From Kiritimatiellia bacterium (GTDB lineage Bacteria; Verrucomicrobiota; Kiritimatiellia; RFP12; UBA1067): a stretch of DNA of 47,825 bases. Below the pieces are notes generated by a model. The model was not told where the DNA came from. It saw nothing but the letters and a program-made list of their open reading frames with translations, and searched no databases. The position numbers and the translations under genes were made by a program. Below, piece after piece: positions 31,580-41,053 of the stretch. The DNA is taken from positions 1 to 47,825 of the forward strand of contig JAFXEU010000114.1 in the NCBI GenBank assembly GCA_017520845.1, read 5' to 3'. The first letter of the stretch is position 1. Every line of letters starts with the position of its first letter.

Positions 31580-34500
31580 CTATTCATGCCGAGCATCCAT
31601 ATCTTGTAGCATTCTACTTAGCTTCTGGTAAGCCTTCTCTAGTTCCCCTATCCTTTTCAGAACACGAGGATTATTCAAATCACTACATAACAGTGATTGT
31701 ATTTCCCGATTGATTTCACCCATCTTTGCAATTATCATTGCTTTACTCATAGGTTCAACTGCCGATGCCATCTCAGAGCCTGGACTTGGTGCGACATAAC
31801 CTAAAAGACTCACAAGCCAATCCCAAAATCCTTGCCCTAATATATCATTGTAAAAAGGATAATTATTAACAAATACAAAGAGTGAAAGTGCGAATGTTTC
31901 ATTTTTTGGGTCGCGAACAGTCCACCTGGAAATGGAAGGAATATAATGCCTGTAATTATAGTACACGAGACCCAGCACGTCATCGGCGTATTCACTGCTG
32001 AACCTGAATGGGTTGACCTCGGCGACATTAAAGGCCGTGAAGGCTGTGTTGGTGGTGACAGCGGTCACTACACCGAAGGGTGCGAACTCGTAGTGCGCGG
32101 GAACGCTGCGCGCCGACTGGTAGGAAACGAGCTCCGAGACGTTCTTGTTGCCGTCGTGGAAGTAGAAGAAGTTGTAAGTCCCCGAGACGCGCTGCATCCA
32201 AAGCGGGCGGGTGGCGACTGGCTCCGTCGGATCCCATCCGAAGGCGAGGTCAACGGCGTTGTTGGCGGAAGCATTGAGCCGCTGGACGCAGAGGTAGCCG
32301 TCGTAAACGAAGCGGTGGTGGGCGTTGGTGACGGTCACCGAGGACGGCGACCCTCCCACCGTCTCAAGGTATTCCACGCGCCGCCCCATACGGTCGTACT
32401 TCATCACGATGTTCGTCGTGCCGCACGACCAAGAGACGGGGCGGTTCTCGCCGTTGTAGGCGACGCTCCAGACGCCAGTGGAGGTCTTAACGAGCGTCTG
32501 GTTTCCGTCCAGGTCGAACTGAGGAGCAAACTCTTCCTGCGGCGCGTTGGGGACAACGCGCCCTACCAACGTGTACTGGTTGAGGCTATTGGCGACGTAT
32601 GTGCGGTTGGTGCCGAGGTCGAGAGACGAGAGGCGGTTGCCGATGTCATCGTACTGGTAGGCGTATTCGTTCAGCGTCGCGTTCTTCACGGCATTGGTCA
32701 ACTCGTTGCGGTCGTTGTAGCCGTAGGCGTCGGTGCGCGTCTCAGTCATGCGCGTACCGGAACGGGATATTTCCGTGCGGCGTCCGATGGCATCGTTGAC
32801 ATAGTCGTACTGCGAGACGACGCTGCCAAATGCCGTGTTCTTAACTTGCGTCAGGAGGTCGCGCGTCGGCTCATACGTCCAGTCCGTCCGCCCCGCCGTG
32901 CCGACGGTCAGCGAAGACTTGAGGTCGGTCCCCGGCAGGTAGCCGTACGTGTACCACGCCCCGGCGAACATCACGCGCTTGATGCGGGCGGTGTCGGGCT
33001 CGTACTCGATGATGTTCTTTCTTGAATTGTCGAGCGTGTAGCCGAGGTCGCGCCCGAATGCGTCGCGGTGTCTTGTCTTGCTCTTGGAGTAAAGCCCAAT
33101 CGTCGCCTCGCCAACGACTTCGCCGAAGTCGTCGTATGTGGTTGTGGTCGTTCCAACGGCATCGGTCGCGGAAATCTGACGTCCCAAAGCGTCATAGACG
33201 AACGTGATGGACGGAGTGCCGTCGGAGTAGGTTGTATTCGTCAGATTATTCCAGCCGTCGTATGAGTATGTCGTAACGACCCCACGGGCCCATGTACGCG
33301 TCGCGAGATTTCCGCTATCTGTATAGGTGTAAGCCGGGCCTTTACCGTCTGCATAAATTTTAGAAAGGAGTAGCCCTGTCGCATCGTCATAATTCCATAC
33401 CGTCACATCGCCGTTCGATGAATGTTCCGCACGATACGTTGTCATATTAGTCATGACATTGTAATCATTGTAAGCATAAGAAACCGGATAAGTTCCCCCG
33501 CCTTCGTATATCTTGTTGCCGCGAAGATCATACTCGTACACTGTCGCAATTCCCAATGCATTGGTAATCGCGGCGAGATTTCCTATCTCATCATAAGCAT
33601 AGCGCGTCGTGCTTCCCGCCGCATCAGTAACGCTGGCGAGACGCCCAAGTGAATCGTATTCGTTTGTTGTGGCGTTGCCGCGACCGTCGACTTGTATTTT
33701 AGCACGACGATACGCATCGTACACGATTGAATTTGTAACAGCCGAATGAGAGACCGATAAAATCTCAACGCCATCAACACTTTTCGTTAAAGCGATATTA
33801 CTCGCCGTAGACACTGCGGAATATGTCATTCGCGTCGAGGAAGCAGTATCTAAACTCGTCCACATTTCGCTTTTATTGCCGCGAACATCAAACGATATAT
33901 TACGCGATTCATCTGAAAGCGAGAGTCCTGATATTTGGGACATATTCGTCGTCACGAGCGGAGCGATAGACGAATCCGAAGAAGTAACCGTGCTTGATGA
34001 ATTGCGCCATACATTACCACCATATAAAATATACCCTGTCGCCGCAGCCCGTATCTGGCTTTTGCCGTCCGCCGTTCTTTCAACGCTTACAACATCGCCC
34101 CACACATCGTATGTAAGCAATTCGCGGGGCTTTCCAGTCTGAAGCTTTTCTATAAGTTGACCCTTATCGTTATATGTCATTTCTGTTATAAGAATCGAGC
34201 CGTTCGCACCTGGACGCTCTTCCAAGACTTTTTCACCGAAAGCGTTGGTGTATGTCTTTATCCATCGCGCGCCATCGGGAGAAAGATAATTAACTTTCTC
34301 CCACCTGAGACCATCGTCTGTGACGCCATAAGTCCAATATTCATTCGCATCAGATGTCCCCGTAATGGAGTGAATCGAACCGTCGGGATTAAGTGTAGTT
34401 GTTCTGACAGCTCCGGACGGATAAACTATTGTCGTAACTCTGCCATCGTCCGAATAATTATAGGTCGTAGTACGGTTTTGAGCGTCCGTCTCGCGAATTA

Positions 34501-37500
34501 AACACGACTGTTCATCATATTGACGCGTTCGTGTTCGCTCTTCCAATCCATCAGAGGTTTCTTTCTCGCAGATTACACGACCTTCTGCATCATAAATATA
34601 TTCCGTTCTTACAGAACCAAGAGGACTGTTACGCGTTGTGTACAGAATCTCTTTAGCTTCATTAAAAACATTCGTAGTTAAAATCCCGTCTTCCGAGCGA
34701 ATCCACAAAGGCCCCGTACATATCCAATCTGAAGACGACTCCTTACCGTCTGATTTCACGGAATAAATATTTTTGTGCGCCGCGTTATACCGGTTTGTAG
34801 TCCAATCCGTTTCATGCCATGCGTTGTTTATATACGCATAATTAACGACTGACACCGCGTTGCCTGAAACATCATAGGACATGACGGTTCTTGTTGACTT
34901 TCCATTGACGAGAGAGAAGCCCTCATCCTCAGACCAGACACCGTTGTCTATCGTTTGAATCCATGAATAATCAACAGGATCATATTCTGCGTATTCTATT
35001 TTTGATGCCCGTCCTGTTTCATCAACTAAGAGCGTCATCCTTCCGAAATTATCAAATTCATTAAATGAAGTTCGCGATGCAACCCCGTCTTTACGGATGT
35101 TTACAACCCTATTCGTCAAATAAATCGTTTCTTCATCTTCAACGATTATCCCATTTTCTTTTACAATCCTGTGAGCCACGCGCCGGTCAACAACTCCGCC
35201 GACAGGAGGAAGTTCTGGATAGCTCAATACGGTTTCACGAACAATTCCTCCATTAACTATCGAAAGTTCATTTGTCACACGATTCCATTCGTCATACTTA
35301 TACGCTGTTTCATATCCGCGCGAATCCGTTTTAGAAGCTACTGTACCAGAAGTATTGCGCTGAATTAAAAACTGTCTTTTACCGCCAATTACTTTATCTG
35401 TCTCCATGATTGAGCGGTTTGAAACATCAAGAACAGAAGTTTCGAGGCGCTCGACTTCGCCTGCATTATTCAACGTTTTATAAACCACGTTCCAAACATC
35501 ATTTGTCAGATCGTAAGCGATTTCCTTTTTTCGCGTTTTAACGGCTTCAGTTCCAGGCGCTTTCGTAAAAATCCAATCCTGGGCAGCAGAGTCATACCGC
35601 CATTCTGTAACAAACTCCAATTGCGCAGAGCGTCTTTCCGTAAGTCTAAAAAGACCGCTGCCGTCACCTGAAAACACAAATGTTTTAGCGACAATTCCAG
35701 ACCGGGACGACCATTGCAGCTGATAAGAGAAACTACTTAACGGTTCAACATCCATCCTGCCGTCAGACAATGAAACAATAGATTTTATCGCACCCGAAGC
35801 ATCATATTCAATATCAATGCCCAAATCCTCGACACTAATCCACATCCCGTCCGGAGGGCGGAGCGCTTTAACCAGGCCTGTTTGCGCATCGTATTTTATT
35901 TCGGTACGATTTTCAAGGACCTCTACCAAATCCCCATCCAACCTGTAAACGCCTCGTGAAAGCCCTGACGACATATTGACAGGTTTCCCGTCTTTATATT
36001 CAGTTCCCTCGCCAAATGAATTTAAGATTATCACATCAAGAGGACGACCGTCGTCAACAACGGTTTCACCTTTCACGAACACGGCTCTGCGGGTCATCGG
36101 ATGATCATAAACAAGCGCGCGTGAAGTCCATAAACGCGACACAGGATAAGTTTCTTTAATCGCCACTCGTCCAGTCGGAAGGTTTGGGATCCATGGCGTA
36201 CGTCCGAATGTTTGAGAAAAAGAAACACTGCCTAACTCCGTTGTTGTCCCCTCTATACAGCAGCAATCGTCCTCCGCCTCTTCCTTTTCTGGCAAGAGTG
36301 TAAACACCGCAGACTCACTATCTATTAGAATACCTTCTTCATATAGGCCGAACGTTACCGTAGAACTACGCTCGACATCCCAATAATCCGAGGCTTTATC
36401 TACACTTGCGGTGTCATTTGAAACAATAAGTCCGCCATCGGAACTTATACATTTGATTTCATAATCCAATCCCTCAACGCCTTCGCCAAGTTGTGTTGCA
36501 ACAGTGCATTCTTCGCCCGGCTTCTTTCTCGAGAATTTCACGTCATTAGGAGAAACCTGAATTCTAACATCATTTGTAGCCGGCACATACTCGGCAAATT
36601 TCAGAACCGAAAAATGTGCAGGGCCGCCGACGCTGGATACATTGAGTGAAATCGGATAGGCGACATTCGCCTTAAATCTTCCATACGCAATTTCCCCATC
36701 TCCAGAACCGTTTAACCATTCCGCAGATGCTACCATATCTCCTACCATCAGCTCGGCATGATCGTCGGCGGAAATTTGAAATGCGTACAACCCGCTTTTT
36801 CTCGGTATAAATCTACCGCCCGAGGCAACGACCTCACAGACATTGCTGTGACCAGGCCCAGAAGCCTCAAATTCGGGAATCGAGGAAGTTGTAGTAGTTC
36901 CGCCAGGTTCGGAAAGCCCAAGAATCGAAAAATCCCCAAATGGTTCTGTAATAGAAACCGTAACCGCAAATTCCCCGTCCAAACTGTAGAAAACTTCTTC
37001 ATCGGAAGATGGGTTAGATAGTGCCGAAACGGAATCGTCGGCAGAAAAAGCCTGCGCCTGAGACGATAAGTTAACAGACGAGTTAATATTAGAAGCCAAA
37101 TCACGATCTCTACTGGACTTCAATAAAATAGACGAGGCTTCCAACGGAGTACCGTCTAATGAAAAAAGAAACAGATATTCCGCATCAGGTTGAGTTGAAA
37201 CGGGAATATCACCGCCTTCAGCCTCGTGCAAAATCCGCATATCCTCCGACAGAACGAAATAGCCTATCGCTGAAATTTCTTGAGTGGCTGCATCAACAAC
37301 CAGCAAATCTTCACACTGATCGTTAAGCGTAACAAAAACGCCACCTGAAACATTTGCAAATTCCAATTCATGGCTTGTCGTCTCTGACACTGCTGGAGGA
37401 TAAACGGCAGAATCGACTGCAATAAAATCAATCGCAAATGCCGCAAATGCAAAAGAAAGGACGATTAAGCACAACCGACCGGTAAAGCGCCTGATTTTTT

Positions 37501-37507
37501 GAGACAT
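31580..37507 (-). CDS. giant RHS/YD-repeat protein with signal peptide and PA14-like segment
   Basis: A 1975-aa exported protein. A signal peptide covers about residues 1-25 (CLIVLSFAFAAFA). Residues 229-305 resemble a PA14-type beta domain (SGLYAFQISADDHAELMVGD). From about residue 560 on there are many YD repeats (YDSLGRL, YDEIGNL, YDALGRQ), which in RHS proteins form a shell around the C-terminal tip. The core ends with YYNYRHYIPSISRWTVRDP and FVFVNNYPFYNDILGQ, followed by an 83-residue tip that is hydrophobic at first and then coiled-coil-like; no known toxin motif is seen. The promoter at 37573-37601 and AAAGGA before the ATG support the start. DNA for the core (about 31960-33330) is much more GC-rich than the regions on both sides. 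Three small frames follow closely. Confidence 0.88.
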   Translation of the reverse strand: MSQKIRRFTGRLCLIVLSFAFAAFAIDFIAVDSAVYPPAVSETTSHELEFANVSGGVFVTLNDQCEDLLVVDAATQEISAIGYFVLSEDMRILHEAEGGDIPVSTQPDAEYLFLFSLDGTPLEASSILLKSSRDRDLASNINSSVNLSSQAQAFSADDSVSALSNPSSDEEVFYSLDGEFAVTVSITEPFGDFSILGLSEPGGTTTTSSIPEFEASGPGHSNVCEVVASGGRFIPRKSGLYAFQISADDHAELMVGDMVASAEWLNGSGDGEIAYGRFKANVAYPISLNVSSVGGPAHFSVLKFAEYVPATNDVRIQVSPNDVKFSRKKPGEECTVATQLGEGVEGLDYEIKCISSDGGLIVSNDTASVDKASDYWDVERSSTVTFGLYEEGILIDSESAVFTLLPEKEEAEDDCCCIEGTTTELGSVSFSQTFGRTPWIPNLPTGRVAIKETYPVSRLWTSRALVYDHPMTRRAVFVKGETVVDDGRPLDVIILNSFGEGTEYKDGKPVNMSSGLSRGVYRLDGDLVEVLENRTEIKYDAQTGLVKALRPPDGMWISVEDLGIDIEYDASGAIKSIVSLSDGRMDVEPLSSFSYQLQWSSRSGIVAKTFVFSGDGSGLFRLTERRSAQLEFVTEWRYDSAAQDWIFTKAPGTEAVKTRKKEIAYDLTNDVWNVVYKTLNNAGEVERLETSVLDVSNRSIMETDKVIGGKRQFLIQRNTSGTVASKTDSRGYETAYKYDEWNRVTNELSIVNGGIVRETVLSYPELPPVGGVVDRRVAHRIVKENGIIVEDEETIYLTNRVVNIRKDGVASRTSFNEFDNFGRMTLLVDETGRASKIEYAEYDPVDYSWIQTIDNGVWSEDEGFSLVNGKSTRTVMSYDVSGNAVSVVNYAYINNAWHETDWTTNRYNAAHKNIYSVKSDGKESSSDWICTGPLWIRSEDGILTTNVFNEAKEILYTTRNSPLGSVRTEYIYDAEGRVICEKETSDGLEERTRTRQYDEQSCLIRETDAQNRTTTYNYSDDGRVTTIVYPSGAVRTTTLNPDGSIHSITGTSDANEYWTYGVTDDGLRWEKVNYLSPDGARWIKTYTNAFGEKVLEERPGANGSILITEMTYNDKGQLIEKLQTGKPRELLTYDVWGDVVSVERTADGKSQIRAAATGYILYGGNVWRNSSSTVTSSDSSIAPLVTTNMSQISGLSLSDESRNISFDVRGNKSEMWTSLDTASSTRMTYSAVSTASNIALTKSVDGVEILSVSHSAVTNSIVYDAYRRAKIQVDGRGNATTNEYDSLGRLASVTDAAGSTTRYAYDEIGNLAAITNALGIATVYEYDLRGNKIYEGGGTYPVSYAYNDYNVMTNMTTYRAEHSSNGDVTVWNYDDATGLLLSKIYADGKGPAYTYTDSGNLATRTWARGVVTTYSYDGWNNLTNTTYSDGTPSITFVYDALGRQISATDAVGTTTTTYDDFGEVVGEATIGLYSKSKTRHRDAFGRDLGYTLDNSRKNIIEYEPDTARIKRVMFAGAWYTYGYLPGTDLKSSLTVGTAGRTDWTYEPTRDLLTQVKNTAFGSVVSQYDYVNDAIGRRTEISRSGTRMTETRTDAYGYNDRNELTNAVKNATLNEYAYQYDDIGNRLSSLDLGTNRTYVANSLNQYTLVGRVVPNAPQEEFAPQFDLDGNQTLVKTSTGVWSVAYNGENRPVSWSCGTTNIVMKYDRMGRRVEYLETVGGSPSSVTVTNAHHRFVYDGYLCVQRLNASANNAVDLAFGWDPTEPVATRPLWMQRVSGTYNFFYFHDGNKNVSELVSYQSARSVPAHYEFAPFGVVTAVTTNTAFTAFNVAEVNPFRFSSEYADDVLGLVYYNYRHYIPSISRWTVRDPKNETFALSLFVFVNNYPFYNDILGQGFWDWLVSLLGYVAPSPGSEMASAVEPMSKAMIIAKMGEINREIQSLLCSDLNNPRVLKRIGELEKAYQKLSRMLQDMDARHE
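32541..32562. repeat. REP-like palindrome inside the RHS coding sequence
   Basis: GGCGCGTTG, loop GGGA, CAACGCGCC, identical to palindrome 1 at 30453-30474 and followed by CTACC. It is translated in frame as GRVVPNAP between YD-repeat segments, without disrupting the gene. Confidence 0.7.
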
Positions 37508-37572
37508 AATAGCATCCTTTCTTTTGATTTGAAATTGCCAGATAAGGAAATAGGTTCACTAATTCCAAGGCG

Positions 37573-37601
37573 ATTATACCACTTCGTACTCAGAAACACA
37601 A
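37573..37601 (-). promoter_or_regulatory. promoter of the RHS cassette
   Basis: Minus strand TTGTGT (37596-37601) and TATAAT (37573-37578) are 17 bases apart. The start point near 37566 leaves a ~58-nt leader with AAAGGA at 37515-37520. It begins right after the terminator of the ribosomal protein operon. Confidence 0.7.
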
Positions 37602-37610
37602 GCTACAAAT

Positions 37611-37639
37611 AAAAAGACCGCCGCTAAAAAGCGACGGTC
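37611..37639 (-). terminator. terminator of the ribosomal protein operon
   Basis: On the minus strand GACCGTCGCT pairs with AGCGGCGGTC (10 bp, one G-T pair) around a TTTT loop and is followed by TTTTTATTT. It lies 28 bases after rplO, so the operon ends there. Confidence 0.85.
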
Positions 37640-37667
37640 ATTTTCAGTACCCTTAATAAGGCTCAGC

Positions 37668-38105
37668 TTAGCCGACCGTACCGCCGGCGGCCTCGATCTT
37701 GGCCTTGGCGGCCGCGGAGCAAGGAACCTTGACGGTGAACTTCTTGGTGAGTTCGCCGTTGCCGAGAACCTTGATTTTCGGGCGCTTGTTGTCGGAGAAT
37801 CCGGCCTTGGCGAGAGTCTCGACGGTGATTTCGGCACCGGCTTCGAACTTCTTCTCGAGATCGGAAACGTTGACGCCGAGAGCCTTGGCGTTGAACGCCG
37901 CATTGTTGAAGCCACGCTTGGGAATACGGCGGACGAGGGGCATCTGGCCGCCTTCGAAGCCGAGTTTCTGCTTGTGACCCTTGCGGGCGCCCTGACCCTT
38001 GTGGCCGCGCGTGGACGTCTTGCCCATGCCCGAACCGCAACCGCGACCGACGCGTTTACGACGCTCGCGGGCTCCGGGGGTATTCGTGAGATTGCTCAAT
38101 TCCAT
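37668..38105 (-). CDS. rplO: 50S ribosomal protein L15
   Basis: A 145-aa protein with the typical L15 start: LSNLTNTPGARERRKRVGRG and the glycine-rich GSGMGKTSTRGHKGQGAR segment that threads into the 23S rRNA core, then FEGGQMPLVRRIPKRGF. It is the last gene of the operon; in most bacteria rpmD would precede it and secY would follow, but neither is here. AAAGGAG precedes the ATG, 20 bases after rpsE. Confidence 0.95.
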   Translation of the reverse strand: MELSNLTNTPGARERRKRVGRGCGSGMGKTSTRGHKGQGARKGHKQKLGFEGGQMPLVRRIPKRGFNNAAFNAKALGVNVSDLEKKFEAGAEITVETLAKAGFSDNKRPKIKVLGNGELTKKFTVKVPCSAAAKAKIEAAGGTVG

Positions 38106-38125
38106 GATAGTAACTCCTTTCGCGC

Positions 38126-38620
38126 TTACGCTCTGGCGGTGGCGATTTCTTCGGCCGAACGGAGCTTCAAGAGAGCGTTCATCGTGGCCTTGACCACGTT
38201 GAGACGGTTCTTGGAGCCGAGCGACTTGCCTACGGCGTCACGGATGCCGACCGCTTCGAGAACGGGACGCATACCGCCGCCGACGATGAGTCCCGTTCCG
38301 TCGGGAGCCGGCTTCAGAAGAACGCGGCCGCCGTCGCAAACGCCCTCAACCTCGTGGGGGATCGTCTTGCCCTTGAGCGTGATCTTGCGCATATTCTTGC
38401 GCGCCGCCTCGCCGCCCTTGCGGATGGCGTCGGAGACTTCATTGGCCTTGCCGAAACCGACACCGACCTTGCCCTCCTTGTCACCGACGACGATGACGGC
38501 GGAGAAGCTCATACGGCGACCGCCCTTGACGGTCTTGGCGCAGCGGTTGACGAACACGTTGTGCTCGTCGAGCTCGTCCTGCTGAGCCATCTCGTTACGC
38601 TTATCGCGATTCTGAGCCAT
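38126..38620 (-). CDS. rpsE: 30S ribosomal protein S5
   Basis: A 164-aa S5. The first ~25 residues are a charged extension; NRCAKTVKGGRRMSFSAVIV and GFGKANEVSDAIRKG follow, the double-stranded RNA-binding part, then the conserved VLEAVGIRD. S5 stabilises the decoding centre and helps tRNA selection. AGGAGG lies at the end of rplR, 2 bases upstream of this gene's ATG region, so the two are tightly coupled. Confidence 0.95.
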   Translation of the reverse strand: MAQNRDKRNEMAQQDELDEHNVFVNRCAKTVKGGRRMSFSAVIVVGDKEGKVGVGFGKANEVSDAIRKGGEAARKNMRKITLKGKTIPHEVEGVCDGGRVLLKPAPDGTGLIVGGGMRPVLEAVGIRDAVGKSLGSKNRLNVVKATMNALLKLRSAEEIATARA

Positions 38621-38622
38621 AA

Positions 38623-38985
38623 TTACTTAGCCTCCTCTTTCTTAGCGCTGATCGAAAGGCCCGCCTCGACGGCAGACTCGACGATGGCCGCGACGCGACC
38701 GGTGTACTTGAAGCCGCCGCGGTCGACGACGACGGTCGCGATACCCGCGGCCTTGGCGGCCGCAGCGGCGGCCTGACCGAGGCTCTTGGCGACTTCGAGA
38801 TTGTTCTTCGTCTCCTTGAGCGAGCTCGCGGAGGCGAGAGTCTTGCCGGCATCGTCGTCGATGAACTGAACGTACATGTTCTTGTTCGTGACGCAGATGG
38901 ACATACGCGGACGCTCCGCGGTACCGACGATGCGCTGACGGAGGCGGATATGCCTCTTCTGGCGCTGAACTTTGCGATTGAACAT
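38623..38985 (-). CDS. rplR: 50S ribosomal protein L18
   Basis: A 120-aa L18, which binds 5S rRNA. The basic start RQKRHIRLRQRIVGTAERPR and the segments VTNKNMYVQFIDDD and AAGIATVVVDRGGFKYTGRV are diagnostic. AGGGAGA precedes the ATG. It lies in the standard order between rplF and rpsE. Confidence 0.95.
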   Translation of the reverse strand: MFNRKVQRQKRHIRLRQRIVGTAERPRMSICVTNKNMYVQFIDDDAGKTLASASSLKETKNNLEVAKSLGQAAAAAAKAAGIATVVVDRGGFKYTGRVAAIVESAVEAGLSISAKKEEAK

Positions 38986-39009
38986 TTCGCTTTCTCCCTA
39001 CTGTCGCGA

Positions 39010-39546
39010 TTAAGCGACCTTCTTGCCCTGTTTGCGGCGGATCTTCTCGCCGACGTACTTGATGCCCTTGCCCTTGTAGGGTTCGGCCGGGTAGAACGCG
39101 CGGATGCGGGCGGCGGCTTCGCCGACGAGCTCCTTACTGATACCCTTAATCGTGACCTGAAGACCGTCGTTCTCGACGGTAACGGTCAATCCCTCGGGGA
39201 TGGCGTAGATTTTGGGAGACGCGAAACCGAGCGAAAGAGCGAGCTCGCTGCCCTTGAGGACAGCCTTGAAACCCGTACCTTCGATCGAAAGCTGCTTCGT
39301 GTAGCCCTGCGACACGCCGATAACCATGTTGTTGATCAGCGCGCGGGCGAGACCGTGGAAGTTACCGTATTTATCATCGTCGGCGCAAGCGACTTTGAGA
39401 ATACCGTCTTCAACATTCGCCGTGATGCCTTCATGCATCGTGTAGGAAAGCTCACCGAGCTTGCCCTTAGCCGTCACTTTCTGACCCTCGACCGTGACTG
39501 TTACGCCCTCGGCGAGTTTGACGGGTTCTTTTCCGATTCGAGACAT
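39010..39546 (-). CDS. rplF: 50S ribosomal protein L6
   Basis: A 178-aa L6, normal length, with SRIGKEPVKLAEGVTVTVEG at the N-terminus, the VIGVSQGYTKQLSIEGTGF centre and the conserved C-terminal EPYKGKGIKYVGEKIRRKQGKK region split here by its family variation. It binds 23S rRNA near the factor-binding site. An AGGAG lies ten bases before the ATG. Confidence 0.95.
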   Translation of the reverse strand: MSRIGKEPVKLAEGVTVTVEGQKVTAKGKLGELSYTMHEGITANVEDGILKVACADDDKYGNFHGLARALINNMVIGVSQGYTKQLSIEGTGFKAVLKGSELALSLGFASPKIYAIPEGLTVTVENDGLQVTIKGISKELVGEAAARIRAFYPAEPYKGKGIKYVGEKIRRKQGKKVA

Positions 39547-39564
39547 TGTCTTATGGCTCCTGAA

Positions 39565-39957
39565 TTATGCGATTGTGCAAAGAATTTCTCCGCCGACCTT
39601 CGCCGCGCGAGCCTCTTTGCCGGACATTACGCCCTTGGAGGTCGAGAGGATGGCGAGGCCCATGCCGCCGAGAACGGCAGGGATTTCGGGGACCGATACG
39701 AACTTGCGAAGACCGGGCTTCGAGACGCGCTTGAGCTCCGTGATGGCCGGAACGGCACGATCGGAGTACTTGAGCGTAATCACGAGCTTCTTCGGGAATT
39801 CGCTGGTCATGACGACGTCGGCGATGTAGCCGGCTTCCTTCATGACGCGGGCGATTTCGCCCTTCATGTTGCTCGCGGGCGTCTCGACGGAGTGAAGGCG
39901 GGCCTTCAGACCGTTGCGGATCGTCGTGAGCATGTCGGAAATGGGATCGATAGTCAT
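39565..39957 (-). CDS. rpsH: 30S ribosomal protein S8
   Basis: A 130-aa S8 with IDPISDMLTTIRNGLKAR at the start and the C-terminal LGGMGLAILSTSKGVMSGKEA signature split by one substitution from consensus. S8 binds the central domain of 16S rRNA and in E. coli represses the spc operon; whether it does so here is unknown. GGAAGGA precedes the ATG. Confidence 0.95.
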   Translation of the reverse strand: MTIDPISDMLTTIRNGLKARLHSVETPASNMKGEIARVMKEAGYIADVVMTSEFPKKLVITLKYSDRAVPAITELKRVSKPGLRKFVSVPEIPAVLGGMGLAILSTSKGVMSGKEARAAKVGGEILCTIA

Positions 39958-39981
39958 TTTAAGATTCCTTCCCTCTAATAA

Positions 39982-40167
39982 TTACCACGAGGCCTTCGTT
40001 ACACCGGGGATGAGACCGGCAACAGCGAGTTCGCGGAAGCACAGACGGCAAACGCCGAACTTGCGGATGTAAGCGTGACGACGGCCGCAACGCTGGCAGC
40101 GGTTGTACGCGCGAACCTTGAACTTGGGCGTCTTCTTCTGCTTTTCAATCAAGCACTGCTTAGCCAT
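39982..40167 (-). CDS. rpsN: 30S ribosomal protein S14, zinc-binding type
   Basis: A 61-aa S14 of the short zinc form: Cys24, Cys27, Cys40 and Cys43 in RCQRC and VCRLC, followed by [18 protein letters not shown]. The zinc-free long form is absent. A strong AGGGAGGA precedes the ATG, three bases after rplE. Confidence 0.95.
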   Translation of the reverse strand: MAKQCLIEKQKKTPKFKVRAYNRCQRCGRRHAYIRKFGVCRLCFRELAVAGLIPGVTKASW

Positions 40168-40169
40168 GA

Positions 40170-40706
40170 TTAGTTCCTCCCTGCGAACGGCATACCCATG
40201 GAGTTGAGAAGCTCCTTGGCGGCCTTATTGTCAGTCGAGCTGGTCACGAACGTGATGTCCATACCGGAGTGGGCCGAACCTTCCGCGATGATTTCGGGGA
40301 AGATCGAGTGCTCCTTGAGACCGAGCGTATAGTTGCCGCGGCCGTCGAAGCCGCGGTTGGAGACGCCGCGGAAGTCGCGGATACGGGGGAGAGCGACCGA
40401 GATGAGGCGGTCGGCAAATTCCCACATGCGCTCGCCGCGAAGCGTGACCTTGGCGCCGATAACCATGCCCTCGCGGAGCTTGAAGTTCGAGATCGACTTC
40501 TTCGCGCGGCAGAGCTGGGGCTTCTGGCCTGTGATCGCCATGAGGTCGTCAGCGAGCTGCTTCTGCTCGTCCTTGGAAACGATGCCGAAGCCCATGTTGA
40601 TGACGATCTTCTGGAGGCGGGGAACGAGCATCTTGTTGGTCGTACCGAGCTTCTGTTCAAGCTCGGCAACCATGCGGCTCGTATATTCGTCTTTAAGTCT
40701 TGCCAT
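40170..40706 (-). CDS. rplE: 50S ribosomal protein L5
   Basis: A 178-aa L5, the 5S rRNA-binding protein of the central protuberance. [33 protein letters not shown] cut in its middle, and [20 protein letters not shown] are typical. AAGGA precedes the ATG. Order and spacing with rplX (18 bases) and rpsN (2 bases) are standard. Confidence 0.95.
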   Translation of the reverse strand: MARLKDEYTSRMVAELEQKLGTTNKMLVPRLQKIVINMGFGIVSKDEQKQLADDLMAITGQKPQLCRAKKSISNFKLREGMVIGAKVTLRGERMWEFADRLISVALPRIRDFRGVSNRGFDGRGNYTLGLKEHSIFPEIIAEGSAHSGMDITFVTSSTDNKAAKELLNSMGMPFAGRN

Positions 40707-40724
40707 GATGGTCAGTTCCTTAGA

Positions 40725-41036
40725 TTAGAGGGTTTTGCCGCTCTTGACGGAGACTCTGAGCTTCTTGCCGTCCTTGACTTCGGTCTTGACGCGCGTAGCG
40801 CACTTCTTGTCCGAATCGTAAGGCATGAGCTTGCAGAGGCGGATGGGCATTTCCTTGTCGATGATGCCGCCGGGAGTATTCTCGGTGCGACGCATGGCCT
40901 TCTTGCGGACGTTGACGCCCGCAACGATGGCCGTACCCTTCTTGGGATCGACGCTGGTGACGGTACCGGTCTTGCCGGCGGAAGTTCCGCTGGTGACGAT
41001 GACCGTGTCGTTCTTCTTGATTCTTGCGATAGCCAT
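40725..41036 (-). CDS. rplX: 50S ribosomal protein L24
   Basis: A 103-aa L24 with the KOW motif near the start (IKKNDTVIVTSGTSAGKTG), then GTAIVAGVNVRKKAMR and GGIIDKEMPI. It is an early assembly protein of the large subunit. AAGGAG lies before the ATG. Confidence 0.95.
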   Translation of the reverse strand: MAIARIKKNDTVIVTSGTSAGKTGTVTSVDPKKGTAIVAGVNVRKKAMRRTENTPGGIIDKEMPIRLCKLMPYDSDKKCATRVKTEVKDGKKLRVSVKSGKTL

Positions 41037-41053
41037 TGTTAGTACTCCTTGAA

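Noticed and set aside
31946-33025. 359-aa plus-strand ORF opposite the RHS core
   Set aside because: It is the complement of YD-repeat coding sequence with Val/Arg-rich content; no ribosome site.
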